DNA from: Tribonema minus
Lineage: Eukaryota; Sar; Xanthophyceae; Tribonematales; Tribonemataceae
Direction: 5' to 3'
Length of the DNA: 64,000 nt
NCBI GenBank assembly: GCA_017506865.1
Contig: JAFCMP010000518.1
Location: 620,001-684,000 of the forward strand
Every line of letters starts with the position of its first letter. Position 1 is the first letter of the stretch. The position numbers and the translations under genes are program-made. The notes under the pieces were generated by a model that ran no database searches, was not told the DNA's origin, and was given only the letters and a program-made list of their open reading frames with translations. Shown piece by piece: positions 48,397 to 60,985 of the stretch.

Positions 48397-49337
48397 GCAC
48401 TGAGGCCACCCCTCGCAACATCTAGGGTTTGTGTTAGGGTCAGACGTAACCCTGACCCTGGGTGTGGTGACTGCACGCACGCACAGCGGCTGAGTGCATT
48501 TGCAGTACCACTTGTTTGAGCACGCGAGATGGTGTCCAGAACAGATGTAGTTATCTGTAACTGCTTTTGGTGTAACTGACAGCAGTGCTCAGGCGGCGCT
48601 CCGCTCCGACGGTGATCCGCTGCAGCAGCAGCAGCAGCTGCGTTGCAAACGATCAAAAGTGATGCTGGCGGGGACGATTGCATCGTCAGCACCTGCGCGG
48701 CATGCATTCAGCCAGTGTCGTAAGCTTGCATTGCGTCACATGAGGGCAGATTGTGTACACGGCTGACACCACTGTTAGTAGCAGCAAATAAGCTTGTGCA
48801 TGATGCTCACGCAACGTATGCTGGCGGACATTCTCTTGATGACATGGCAGTCAGAGTCGATGCCAGTGGTGGTGTGGTGCGCATTTCCCTTTAGCATAAC
48901 AGTATCGATTGCTATTGTGTACATAGATGGTCCACCCACTTCAGAGCTAGCAGTGCATGCCCAAGTCGATTCTTAGGTGCATGCTGGCGTGTATGTTCTC
49001 CTGTGGTATCTAATGAAACAATCTTGTACAGCGCAGCGCCTGCTTCTTGTTGCATCATCAACTGCAGTTACTGTGAAACATCATGCCTATCTGCCGTGCA
49101 CGTACTTGCTGTGAGAGCCCCATGCATCGATGTGATCACGGGATTCATGTCATGCTTACATTCTGTTGGTGTGTGCTGTATTTGAACTTTAGCATTGCCG
49201 ATGTTTTCATGTTCACGTCCTGTGTTTTTTTTGCTGCATGTGCATTACTTCACAACAAGGCAACTAAGTTCAACAGGTCGCGAAACGGTTGAAGTTGGTA
49301 AGTTGAAGCGCGAAGAAAAGGCATCACATACTACGCC
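48397..49337. other. Intergenic between BCKDHA and the WW-domain gene
   Basis: No supported gene. It contains telomere-like degenerate tracts (48422-48462), a short (CAG)n at 48622-48636, and two similar words ATGCTGGCGGACAT and ATGCTGGCGTGTATG (48819, 48980). Confidence 0.4.
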
Positions 49338-52300
49338 ATGGCCCTCATAGTAGAGGCGTCATCCGCTTGGTCAAAGTACTATGATGACGCTTTGAAGAGG
49401 GTGTACTACTTCAACGAGGACACAGGCGAAAGCGCATGTGAGTCCTGTCGCGCTAAAGCTGCATGCATGCGAGCGCAACAAGAAATGCATACGACGCTGC
49501 AGCTAAATCCTGTGCTGAAATGTATGGCACCACGAACCGCCATGACCTCGCATTTGCTTCTCACTTACTGATGCCAGTGCATGTCGTGACTCAGTCGTTG
49601 TCTGTGCTCCAGAGTGCTCGATTGCTGTAGCTTCGTGCCGTACAATTGTGCCAACAAAGGCCCGACGCACTTGCATCATTGTGTGGCTGATCAGGGGAGC
49701 TGCCTGCTGAAGCTGCACTGGCGTCAACAGAGCAAGAAGAGCAGCAAGTCACTGTGTATGCTGGCGATGCTGCGGATGGCGCGGTCACAACATTGGGGCC
49801 GTGGACGGAGATGTTGGATGAGGCCACACAGCACATATACTACTACAACACAGACACGGGCGAGAGCTCATGTGAGCTACGCATGGTATTGAACTGGAGT
49901 TATACTGTAATTTTAATTGCTCATCGAATACCATGCAGCAAAAAGTCTTCAAATCTTGAAGCCCACGTGAGGTGGTACACAAAAACGCCCCTCCCCTGGT
50001 TCACGCACCGGCAAGCAAGACACTCATGTTAGACACAGAGCTGACTTGATGCAGGCATTGTATGAGGACAGCTGGGGCTGGCCGGGATAGGTATGCGCTG
50101 CACGCGTGTCAAGTCATGCTTGGAGCACGTACTGTGTACAGCACATCAGTGTTGTTCTTCAGGGTTGAAGAACAGCGGGCGAGCCGCAGCAAACAGCGTG
50201 CGCATGGCAGTCAGAGACCTCCAAGGTGCTGGCAGGCCGTACAATGAGCTAGCACTCCAAGCATGACATTCACACATGCAGTGTGTTCATGCACACAATA
50301 AACTCTATCTAAATGCAATACATTGCCTACCCGCCTAAGCTCAGCACCACCATTAGGCGTTGCTCATCACAAACAGTTCGACATCACTTCAAATAATCGC
50401 ACCTGTGTGTGGCATAGGAAGGGCTCACTTTTGCCCCACACGGCTGTTGCCCCCCTTCCCTTGTATCTGCCAGGGGAGCCGCCAAGTGAGGACGCCCTGG
50501 CGGTTACCGACCAGCAACAACAGCAACTTCAACTTCAACTGGCTGACTTCCCTCCAGCAGTGCTCAAAGACGACATCATTGTCGACTGGGCCTGGGCAGC
50601 GGAGGCGGTGGCTCAGTTCGGTGTGCCCCCTACAGTGGCAGTGGCTTTGGGGGACAGTGGCAGTGCTCAGGTGTGGCCACGGGACAGCAGCGGCGGGGCG
50701 AGTCGCCTGGTGCTGTGGCACGTGCTGTCAGCCAGCAGACCTTACAGGCAAGATGTGGTTATGGCAGCAGCCCGTTGGCACTTTGAGAGGTGTATTGTGT
50801 ATTGTGGGAAATTGGAACCGACTGTGCTCGTGCCGCACTCCTGCGCTGCCTCAGTATTGGGAACGGGGCTGGAATATCGATTGAGCCTAGCCTCAACTCA
50901 GGATGCTGATAGATGTTGATGGTTGAGCCTGCTCTGACCTCAACTCGAAAGCAAAGCGCAGACGCCAGAGCAAGGTCGTGCCAGACCTCCATTAGCAGGG
51001 CGCATCAGCTATGACCGTGACTGTGACGCTGCAGGATCGCTCAAATTCAAATAGAACTACAAAGAGCAGCTCACAGAAGTTTCATGGCTACAATAGAGTC
51101 TGCTTGAGCAAGCCAAGATAGGGCCTCCGGGATGCTGTAAACCAGAGGTTATCGCAGCTGCTTTACTTTCAAGCATTACAGTCATCTGACCTGTCGCACC
51201 TATCCCACCCCCTAGTCCCAAGCCTCATTTTGATTACAACCTGACCCAACGCCTTGTGCACATCATGACCTTGCCAGTATCAGCAAGTCCGCAGGACCGC
51301 TGCTGTGCGCCACCTAAACCGTGCTCTTCTTGACTCGGATGTCTCCTGCTTGCTGCTGTTCTGTCTGTGTGTGCCTTCACAGAGAAGTTATGACTCGTGA
51401 CAGTGAGCTACACATGCCCACTGACTTCCAGCCCAAGCTCACGTTTCTGGCATTCGACTCCGACATCCCATACTCTGAGGTACGCAAGCAGACAACTGTG
51501 CATTGAACTGGTCACGACAGATAGCGTTGGTCTAATTATGCACACTGGGGGTTCTTGCATGTGATCAACCCTTGGTGCTTTTATGACCGAGTTCGATCGA
51601 TCCGGTCTGTATCTTCACAGCTAGTACATCAACAATTGGGTAGGTTTGCTTGCAAGTGCTGATCATTGATGCTGCGCTGCAACTACCAACAGCTTTAGTC
51701 AGAGTCTGAGTGCTTGTGCTGATATGTACAAGTTGCAGTTCAACATCTGATGTTGGCACACAGGTGTGAATGTAATGCAAACTTTCAGGGGTCAGAGTGA
51801 TGGTACCTAAATGGCGGGGCAGTGGTTAGAGCGAGAGACAGGGTTGAGTACATGGCTCACTCCTTTAGGGTAGGTACCGTAATTAGGGCTGCTAGGGCAA
51901 TGTGCCGGCCGCAGTTCATGAGCAAATAATGCATCTGAATGAGCTCTTTTCACCTGCAAACCAATCGTATCAAGTGAGAGTGGGAGTCAGCTGTGTTGTA
52001 GGGTCCATTCAGGGGTAAGGTGCCATGAGAGCAGCCATGCAAGGCCTTTTCACTTTGCATTGCAGTGCCCGCTGATGGGCAAATGCCTTGAGGTTCTGGG
52101 AGAGAGACCTGATGATGCATGCTGCGCAAAACCGCTGCCGATCATTGAGATTTCCTAGCTGCACAACTTGCGCACAACATAGCACTGGAACATTATGCAC
52201 GACCCGATGAGAGGTGCGCGGTGCACAAGATATGACACCTGAAAAGTTGCGTCTGGTTTGGCTGGTGCATCCCACTTTGTGTTGGGCCGTGATGTTGCTG

Positions 52301-55023
52301 CGCCATACGCACGTACCACATCATAATGTACATACCTACATACGCCTATTGTTGGACCGTGTGCTGCACCATGCATACATCATTCCGTACATACATGCAC
52401 GCACCTTGTGCTAAGCTGCAATGTTGCTCTTCCATGTGCGTACACCTGCAACCCACATATGCCCACTGCTGAGCCATGCTGTTGACGTTTCATACATACA
52501 AACCGTGCGCAGAGGTACACACTGGAGGCATCTGAGGCACCTTACCGCACCAAGCTTAAGCGGCGGAACAAGACCTACTCCAGAGACATATCCAAGTGGG
52601 CTGTGCAAGGTGCAGATCAGGTGACAAGCACGGCTTTTCTCACTTAATGTATCTGTGAACTTGACTCGGCCTCATATTGGCTTTGGCTTTGGCTTCACTT
52701 GTGAGCACTGGTGTTGTGGCTAGGGCAACGGGGTGAAGGTGGCATTTCTGGATGGATGCTGCGACCCAAGACTGAGACAGACCGATCAACTGGCAGCCTT
52801 TTTTATGATCCCTGCCAATGCAACCAGTGCTGATTTGTGACATCTGATGAAACAAGCTCATTTAGCACGAAAAGTCAGCTGTGTCTGCATCCAACCACCG
52901 CTTGACAAAGCTGCAGTCTGATTCAGTGTACCTCTTGCATGTTCTTGCACGTCCATGCTGAAATTGCTTAATGTAATGAGTTTATGTGAGAATCACATGT
53001 TATGGGCACATACGCAATATGACAGCATAGCAGGCTCTAGCGCCCTGCATTAAACGCCCATTCAAGCACTTTTCATCACTTTGAGCTTTGCTTTACTTAT
53101 CCCCTTAAGTAGCTGCAGCGCATCCAATAGATACCTGATACTGTGTGGTCTGCTGCTGTGCACTGCTGCACGCATGCTGCCACAGGAGGGTACGTGTGCC
53201 TACCCTGTAGCATGCCCGGCACCTGCCCTCACCGCATGAACTGCTGCCTGCTACATACTGCCTGCTGCTGTGCACTGCTGCGCGGTGCCATAGGAGGGTA
53301 TGTATGCCTACCCTGTAGCCATGCTTGGCACATGCCCTTACCATATGGATTGGACATCAGGACCCGATCGCTACTGCGTGTCGGTTGGCGACGAACCGTC
53401 ATGGGGGTGGACACGCGTATTCACCATGCATGCCTTTGCGGGTAAGGAACGAACCAAGTGCAATAGATGTCATGCCACAGCGACACTGGTACTTGCCAAG
53501 TCCAACAGAGTGCCACCGTTGCTCATCAGTATCAGTCACAACCTGTGCTGCTTTCTGCTTGCAAGTACTTGACTTCGTGCTACACAACACTACTCTCAAG
53601 TACCTTTACTGATGTCAGTGCTGTCAGTAAAATGGTAATGAACCCGCATGCGGTTCAGATACATACGGTCCATGAATGAGTGAATCCACATCATATGGGA
53701 ATAGGCACGCTGCTCACAGGGCTCCAATTCCTGCCCAAAGCACCAGGGGTGATGCTGTGACTTCAAGCACAATGCTTCTGTGCCAGGGGCGTTTCTGCAT
53801 GCTTGGTGCCATCACATGTGGCGATGGAAAGTCACACGGCCGAGCCATCACTCATTGTGCATCACAAACGTTGCAACTGCTTTCCAGCCTCTGATGCCTC
53901 TACACAGAAGACGCACAGCACTGAAGCCGGCACCGTTAAGGTAGTGCAGCATGTTTTATTTCTTTCAGCCGCAGCGCGCAGTCACTGTGCACTGGCTCTT
54001 TCATGCCAAACCTTGGCTACAATTGAGCATTGCTGCAGTAGATGTCCTCTTTGCTGGATTCACATCATTGCGCGAAGACACGTGCGCGTACGAGTAGGAA
54101 AAACAAACCATTGTAGCGTATGTGTACTGTGTTGTCATCACACGCCTGCCCGTACACAATGGAATCCCTGACTCCTTTGCTCCGCCCCCTGCACACCGTG
54201 TTTCGAGTGCTGCTGCAGTGAGCAAATACCATCTGCTGGAGCGGTTGGACCCCCCCTCTTACCGAATAGTCAAGGGTACCCACATCAAGCCCGAGAGAGA
54301 CTGGAGGTGTTGCTTTGCCTTCTTTGCATTTGATGGCCCGGTGCCTGGGTCCACCCAGCTCTTTGTGCAGATGCGGGGGGAGCCGCATATCCGCAGTAGA
54401 GTGGCGCTCACGCATAGTGAGCGGTGGGAGGTGAGCATCAACGCTCAGTATAAGTCAGTGTGTGTACATGCAAAGTTAGCTGAAGTTGGCACTTGCGTCA
54501 GTTGATTGTCTTGCCATTGCTGTGGCATTAGGTTGGAGACGAAACAGCACGAGCTGTTGCCTTTGACAGTGCTCATCACCCGCTGCGTGATATGAGAGTG
54601 TTGCAGGTCCCGCACACATGCAGTTTAGAGCATGTATCAACCGCATGTCTTGCCGATGCCGCGTGACTAGACCAGGGGTTGGGTTAGCTTTGGGTTCTTG
54701 CCTGCAACAGTGCTCTACACCTACTGCATGCCGCTGCAACCTCCGCAAGACTAACCCTAATCCTGAACTTACCCTGCCCCTACTCTGATCTTACCCTGCC
54801 CCTACTCCCTCGTCAGGACCACCTGAGCATGTACGTCTTCTGTATGCCCATGCCCAACACGGCGCAGTTCAACGTGCACTACACTGTGCGCAGCGCAGAG
54901 AGCCTGGATGCCTTTCCTGAACAGGATCGCATTCATCTGGGGGAGCCCCGAGATCGCTGGGAGCTCAAGCTTACCTTCTATGCTTATCCATCGCCGGTGG
55001 TGCTGCTGGAGGAGCCGCCCTGA
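49338..55023 (+). CDS. Protein with two N-terminal WW domains, function unknown
   Basis: Eight exons fit in phase: 49338-49437, 49695-49871, 50163-50225, 50474-50789, 51383-51479, 52513-52609, 54219-54430, 54817-55023, about 422 residues. WW1 reads SAWSKYYDDALKRVYYFNE then DTGESAW; WW2 reads PWTEMLDEATQHIYYYNTD then TGESSW. In both the second signature Trp and Tyr-Tyr core are present, split by a phase-1 intron at the same place. The middle part is Gln-rich (QQQQLQLQL). The C-terminal 200 residues look beta-rich (TFLAFDSDIPYSE, CFAFFAFDGPVPGSTQLFVQM, FNVHYTV, KLTFYAYPSP) and match no domain I recognise. WW domains bind proline-rich ligands, so a scaffold or RNA-processing partner is possible but unproven. 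Exon 6 could instead end at 52620. Confidence 0.75.
52290..52512 (+). repeat. Imperfect ~70-bp repeats next to the WW-gene exon-6 acceptor
   Basis: Three degenerate units sharing TGTTGCTGCGCCATRCG/CATACAT and ACCTGCAACC/ACGCACC words lie directly before the acceptor at 52512. Confidence 0.45.
53139..53345 (+). repeat. Tandem ~115-bp duplication in a WW-gene intron
   Basis: Two units share CTGCTGCTGTGCACTGCTGC, AGGAGGGTA and GCCTACCCTGTAGC in order, with substitutions. No exon edge is included. Confidence 0.75.
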
Positions 55024-55807
55024 TGTGGCATTGCTCAGCTATGACATGATTGGAACTTAGAGGTTACATGTGTGCATATTTCTAGGGAGAAGTGCACTTT
55101 GTGTACAGTATGCCACAAAAATGAACTCGTGTCACAAGGGTGATTCTGCAACATCTGTGTCATGCACGACCTGCAGCCGCTGCGATGCGACATGAGCCTG
55201 CTGTGCAATGCCGCCAGCAAGTGCACACACAATCTGTCGGATGATAATGCGGCCTAGACATGCTTTCTGGAACTCCATCAGGATGTCATGCACCAGCTGC
55301 AATCATCCTCTGTGTTCACTGCATCACCTGGCATGTGGCACTGCGGGGCACTGTCGTCATCACGTGCTCTACTTCACAGTTCCTACTTCATGCAGCAGAA
55401 ACTGACACATTGCAAGCGTCCATAACCTGGCTGTGGCATGCAATGTCTTACTTCAACGGCACATGTAAGCCCCACCACAACATGCAGACTGCAGGGGAGA
55501 TTTTGTTGAACATGAAGCACGCTACACACATGATAACACAACATGCAGGTCTTGTGTGGACACACCAGAGGACTCGAAAGCGGAGCGGCACACGTAACGC
55601 AGGCAGGCACAGCAGGAATGATGTTCAGTGACCACAAGCAGAAATCAGGAATGGCTGAAGAGTTCAGTGAAGACAGCAATAGGTCTATTCAGTAATACAT
55701 GTACTCATACAAAAGGCAAACTCGCCAGTCAATCAACTTGCACACATGGGCACATAGAGACATGCAACATGCAGCACTGCTACTTACTGGTAATCTAATC
55801 TCCGGGC
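55024..55807. other. Convergent intergenic region
   Basis: 0.8 kb between the 3' ends of the WW gene (+) and the lipase maturation factor gene (-). No supported feature; it must hold both 3' ends. Confidence 0.4.
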
Positions 55808-58800
55808 TCACTCAGTCTTGGCTTTTCCCGCGCCACTAGATACCCTCCCCTTTGCCCTGAGCATCATCGCACGCAGCCGTGCAAGTACCATACATACCCC
55901 CATGACAGTGCACCACCCACGTATACCCTCATTGCGCACTGCCGCAACGGCGTTGCAGATTGCGGCGCCAGCCACTGTTGCCCTCTCGTGCTTCCCCCCA
56001 AACACAGTCCCAACATCAACTCGAAGTTTGCCACAGGTGTCCGTTGCGAGTGGCACACAGCCACCGCTTGGAAGGCCGTTGTGCTGCAAGAACTGCAACA
56101 GACTGGCGTTGTCTTTCTCTAGAGGGGGGAAGTACTGCTTAACGTGCCTGCGATACCACCACTGTCCCCTAGGCACGCACCCGGCATCCGCACCGCCATC
56201 GCCGCTGCCATCACTACTACCAACCCCATCGCTACAAATGATGGCTTGCTGCGGCGGCGAATGCAGCGTGGCAGCAGCCCAGCTGGTGTTGACACGCGTG
56301 AAATCGTACTGGTAGAGATCGGCCTTGATGTATGCGGGGGGAGCCCCCTTGAAGGGGTACCTGCTCTCATCCAACAGCGCGATAGCGTTACCGCAGCCGT
56401 GATGCAGCTTATGCACAAGGCTCAGCACCCATGGGTGGTGCCCATAGCTTGCCAGTGCCACAAACCACATTTGCCAGTCGAGGCGGGGCTGGTATGGGGC
56501 TACCTGCAGAGGCGCAATACCTACCCCCCCAGGCTTGAACTTGAAGTCTATCTCCGTCCACTCTTGGCCGTCCATGCTTCCGCTCATGACCACTTCGGGT
56601 CGCGCAACGACACCGCCGCTGCCCACGCCCGTCATGGACCGAAACAGCCCGTAGCTGGACGTGAGGTTCCAGGGGGACAAGCGGCGGTGAAGGGATTGAA
56701 GTAGGGGGTTGTGGTAGAGTGCGGCGGGAGCGCGGGACATGGTCTGGAACTGGAAAGTGCTGAGAGCGAACAGGCCGTGTGCAACGGCTCCTCGGATAGC
56801 AGCGGTCAGCTTTGCCGTTGCTCCCTTGGCTGGTGTGCAGAACGAATGCAGCGGCAGGCGAGCACAGATGTGGAGGAATGAGTATGAGTAATGTGCACAT
56901 GTAGTAAAAAAAGGCGGCTCAGGAAGGCATGCAGAAATACAGAGGTGGCAGTTGCAACATTCATTGCCTGACAAGTGCACTCATGACTAGTGCAGCAGGC
57001 AGTATTGATTCACAGTGGTCAGACGCCGAGGTCAAAAATCCTGCACAGCGGCACCCTTGACACTGATCAAGTACAGTGTACAGGCACGATGGGGCTTGTA
57101 GAGCAGCGGCCTCCTGTCACAATCGTACCTATTCAACTTCCATAATGCAATGCTTCAGAGTTCACATGTTACTCAATGCATACTTCAGTACTCACCTCGC
57201 ACAACTTCAACAGTGACGCTGACCAGCAGCCAGAGCATGACGGCGCACATTGTTGTCGGCAGCACTCTTGCCATGACCGCATCATACTGAGCACTGGTGT
57301 GCGCCAAACGAAGCTCTGATCGTTGCCACCACGGCTGCTGCTGCTGCTGCTGTTGAGCATTGCTGTCGAGGCTGGTGTCGCTGACTTCAAACATGAAGAT
57401 GGCACACATGGAAAGAGCGGCCGCGGTGCCAAAGGCAAGCAGCCGCTCCAGTCGCCTGCTGTCATCGGTGGCACAAAAGCGCGGTAGCAAAGGAGTGTGA
57501 GGGGTGTACTTCGACTCTTCGTAAGCTGACCAAGAGTGTCATGCTAGAGAGGGTGAAGGCACCACAAAGAGTGCATCAGTTGTGCACCCATCAACGTACT
57601 AGTTCGAGTGAGGCTAGTGAAGGCGACACTATGTACCATAAGATGGCTGCACTACTGAATGTACCTTAGGCCAGTCACAAACACAAGGCACCTCAAAGTA
57701 TGTATTGTAGCTGAATGGCCGACACTGTGACGCATAATAGTGATGTGGTGTAATCACCACCACTGTCAATGTGCACCGGCCTGTAGAGGGCAACAGTAGG
57801 CAACACACATCATGGACACAAAACAAAAGATCGTAATAGACAGGACCAGTTTGCACCCGCATGGCTTGCCAGAACAACACTTTATGTCCGCAACAGTAGT
57901 GCACCAAAGACTTACTGCAAGCTAATATGTGGACTGCACCTGCATGGCTCAAACATGATTCGTAAGGACATGGATGGCCAGCTACCAGTGTGTGCTTGAA
58001 CGTAGCTGGCTGTGATGATGACTTTGGCAATCATGCTAGCCTCATGCCCCGGAAATCAGCTGCAGCGAAGCACCGTACTTCAATTGTTCATCACAAATAC
58101 AAAGATGTCCAACTTCAAATGCAAGTCACCATGACCGGCATCAGTGACCACCAATCAGCCATGCTGCTGAACCTACCTCCTGTGCCGCTGCCCTGTGCGA
58201 TGACCTTCAACTTGAGGTTGATCATCATCATTGATCTTGTAACTGTCGCGCTCCCAGGCGGGCACGCACAGCAGTGCGGTGAGCAGGTTGAAGAAGGTGT
58301 AGTTGCCTGTCAGCGCGATCGATACCTGCACACCCACAGCAGCAACAGCATCAGCTAAGAAATGCTGCTGATTGTGCTGATGGAACATGATAGTCGACTG
58401 TAAGCGTAATCAACACCTGGTGCTGCCAGCTTAGCACTGCTGACATGATGTGTTCTCCCTCACTTCCTCATGTGCAGTAGCAGCAGCGAGCAGCGCAGTA
58501 CAACATTGTTCGATGCCTGCATACCCGCAACAAACAGCAGCAGCGCAGTGCTTGTGTGACAGCTACAGCAGCCATGAGCAGTGTGTTGACTAAGACAGCT
58601 GCATTAGCAATCACTGAAATTCCTCACAAAATGTTATGAAGCACCGGTTGTCGTTCCGACTTCAACAATGAGCAACTGAAGCACGATGGTATGAGTACCA
58701 TTTCGTATGTTTGTTCAGATAGCCGGTTGTCAGGTACCTTTGTTGTACATCAGCTAGCCGTCGCTCATCCATGCTAGGTGTGCAGCGCCGCCTGATCATG

Positions 58801-60800
58801 ACGCTTGCTTGCGGCCACACCAGCACAAACATCATAATCTAAGCCCTAGATCCCACTGTTGAGTCCTAGCCCAGGTCACACTTTAGTTGTGTGAAGCTCT
58901 GTTTTATTGTTTGCGGAAACTATTTGGCCTCAGAGCTTCAGTTTTTGCATTACATCTAGACTAGAAACATACCTGCAGTAGCAGCTGCAGCACCACGCCC
59001 ACCCTCCGCACCGGCGCTAGCGGCGCAATGAGCAGAAACGCCGCGGGTATCTCAATGACCAGCGTCGCCGCAACCGTGGCCTTGTGCAGCAGCGGCGGCA
59101 ACTGATGCGCCCACCAGGCTAGAGCGGTAGGCAGGCACTGCGTGGCGTAGTGGTACTGCGTTGCCGTAAGGGCGGACCACGTGGGGCAGTTGGACTGCAA
59201 CTTCACCATGCCGGCCATGAGCATGAGCTTGAAGAACAGGAAGCGCAGGAGGAGGCGCGTGGGGGGGTACGCGCCTGGCGCGTAGAGCGCTGCCAGCGCG
59301 CCTGTCTGGGGTATGTATGTAGGGGGATACAGGGTATGCGGGGGGATACAGTGGTGAGTAGGAGGTACGAGCCTGGCGCGTAGAGCGCTGCCAGCGCACC
59401 TGTCTGAGTATGCATGTAGGGGTATTCAGGGTATGCAGGGGAAATGATATGTTGAGTAGTTGTGCAAAGTCACGAAGGGAACAGGTGAGGTACTAAAAAA
59501 TGCATTTCTGTTGTGTGTCACAGCTGCAGTCACGTCATGCGCTTGATCTTCTGGCAGCTACTCTTGTTGCCAGGACAGTAGTGGATCAGTGCTGCCAAAG
59601 CGTCTGGCTCGGGTAAAAGAGGGATATGTGCGCACCATAATCGTGACAATGAGTGAGCACTGATATATGTGCACTCATCCTACACAATGCCCATGCTGCG
59701 CATGACATCATTGATGATGCACAGGTGGTGACTGTGTCACTTGGCGTCAATGTGGAGATGATGACTTTAGCTTAGAGTGCGCAACCAAGGAACAAGACTC
59801 GTCTGAGCAAGCACAGCTGCCTGCGGCGGCGGCAGTTTATGTGCCGTCAAGATGAGGATAACAGGGCAGCAACGTGCACTTGGTATATAAACTTCAAGGT
59901 ACCATGTAAAGTGTGATGCGACAGGAGTGAATGGGCAGTACGCTGTCACGCAAGAGAACAGGTAGTGCAAGGCATGGGCTCAAACGATCAGTTCTCAAAC
60001 ACATTGAACACAAGAGCGGGCAGCTTGACTGATTGTAATCTGTTTGAGCAGGGGCAGGTCAATAAAACATTCTCCCACTGAAAAGATACTAAGGGGAATG
60101 CGGCAGTGGACAATGTGCCCGTGTGTCAGTGGAGTCACTACTGCAGCCGTGTCACATGATGGCGCTGGAAGTACACGCAGCATCAACATGCTCAGCACCA
60201 GGCTCCGTTGAAAGCTGATTGCGAAGAGCAAGAGCACTCGTACTTACAATACTTGGCTGCTGCTTTGTCACTCGGTCTTACTGCCGTCGGCATTTTGCCA
60301 ATCTTGTGTGATAGAAGTATCATTGGTTGACCAGGCCCAAAGCTCGCATGCACAAAGCTTACCTCCAGCAACAGCGTGTCCCACTGGAAAGACAGGAACG
60401 GGCCCCCTGCACGCACCACCGTAAGGTACAGCACGAACAGGGCTGCGAACGCTGCAGGCCTCGCCCCGCCACGTCTGCAGCACATGGTCCACGCAGCGAT
60501 CACCCCGCCCGCCAGCATGCATGTCTCCGGCGCAATGTCGATTGACATCATAGGACCACCTTGTTTGTCGTGAGGCAATGCTGGCAAGAGCTGAAGTAGG
60601 CTTGGCCGACGAATGAATGCCTGCAGCGCAGCTGTCCAAGAGGATGCTCCCGCCAGATTGTCCGCCCCGCTGGCGAGCACCAACCCATCTCGACTTATGA
60701 GGCCTGGAAACTGCACCCAGATGGAAGTGAATGCAATCAGGAAGATCGCCGCTACGCCTCGCAAGAGGAGCTCCTGCGAACTGCCCTTCCCACAATCCAT
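55808..60800 (-). CDS. LMF2: Lipase maturation factor family membrane protein
   Basis: Five exons: 60363-60800, 58973-59305, 58205-58325, 57196-57516, 55808-56829, about 744 residues. N-terminal and middle parts are multi-pass membrane: LRGVAAIFLIAFTSIWVQFPG, then the family block FLSFQWDTLLLE|TG, KLMLMAGMVKL, the Pro-Thr-Trp/QYHYATQCLPT block, and TGNYTFFNLLT. The C-terminal domain has SSYGLFRSMTGVG, RPEVV, SGSMDGQEWTEIDF, PYQPRLDWQMWFVAL and GQWWYRRHVKQYFPP, all hallmarks of LMF1/LMF2. In animals these ER proteins help dimeric lipases fold; here the client is unknown. The exon 3-4 junction is the least certain (alternative donor at 58178). The family call could equally be LMF1; LMF2 fits slightly better by eye. 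Divergent from the Cgr1-like gene. Confidence 0.9.
59268..59411 (-). repeat. Tandem copy of the LMF exon-2 5' edge with acceptor
   Basis: 59268-59312 (true acceptor and first codons, TGALAALYAPG) recurs at 59365-59410 with few changes. The upstream copy keeps its own acceptor (CTCAG|ACAGG) and codes TGALAALYAPGS before running out. Confidence 0.85.
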
Positions 60801-60985
60801 GCTGAGCTGAGTTGTGGATCCTACATCACCCTCCTGGTGAAAGAGATCCGAAGCTGTGAGATGCAGACGCTACACCACTGTTGCTCCAGCAGGGAATGGA
60901 GAGAGAACACAATTTTCAGCTTCAACTGCAACTCTAACTTCAAAACGACGACCGACCAAAAAGTTTGCACACACACACTTTCGCG
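60801..60985. promoter_or_regulatory. Short divergent intergenic region, probable bidirectional promoter
   Basis: 185 bp lies between the LMF-family ATG and the Cgr1-like ATG. It contains CTTCAACTGCAACTCTAACT, one of the window's recurrent TTCAACTT-like words. No TATA box is clear. Confidence 0.45.
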
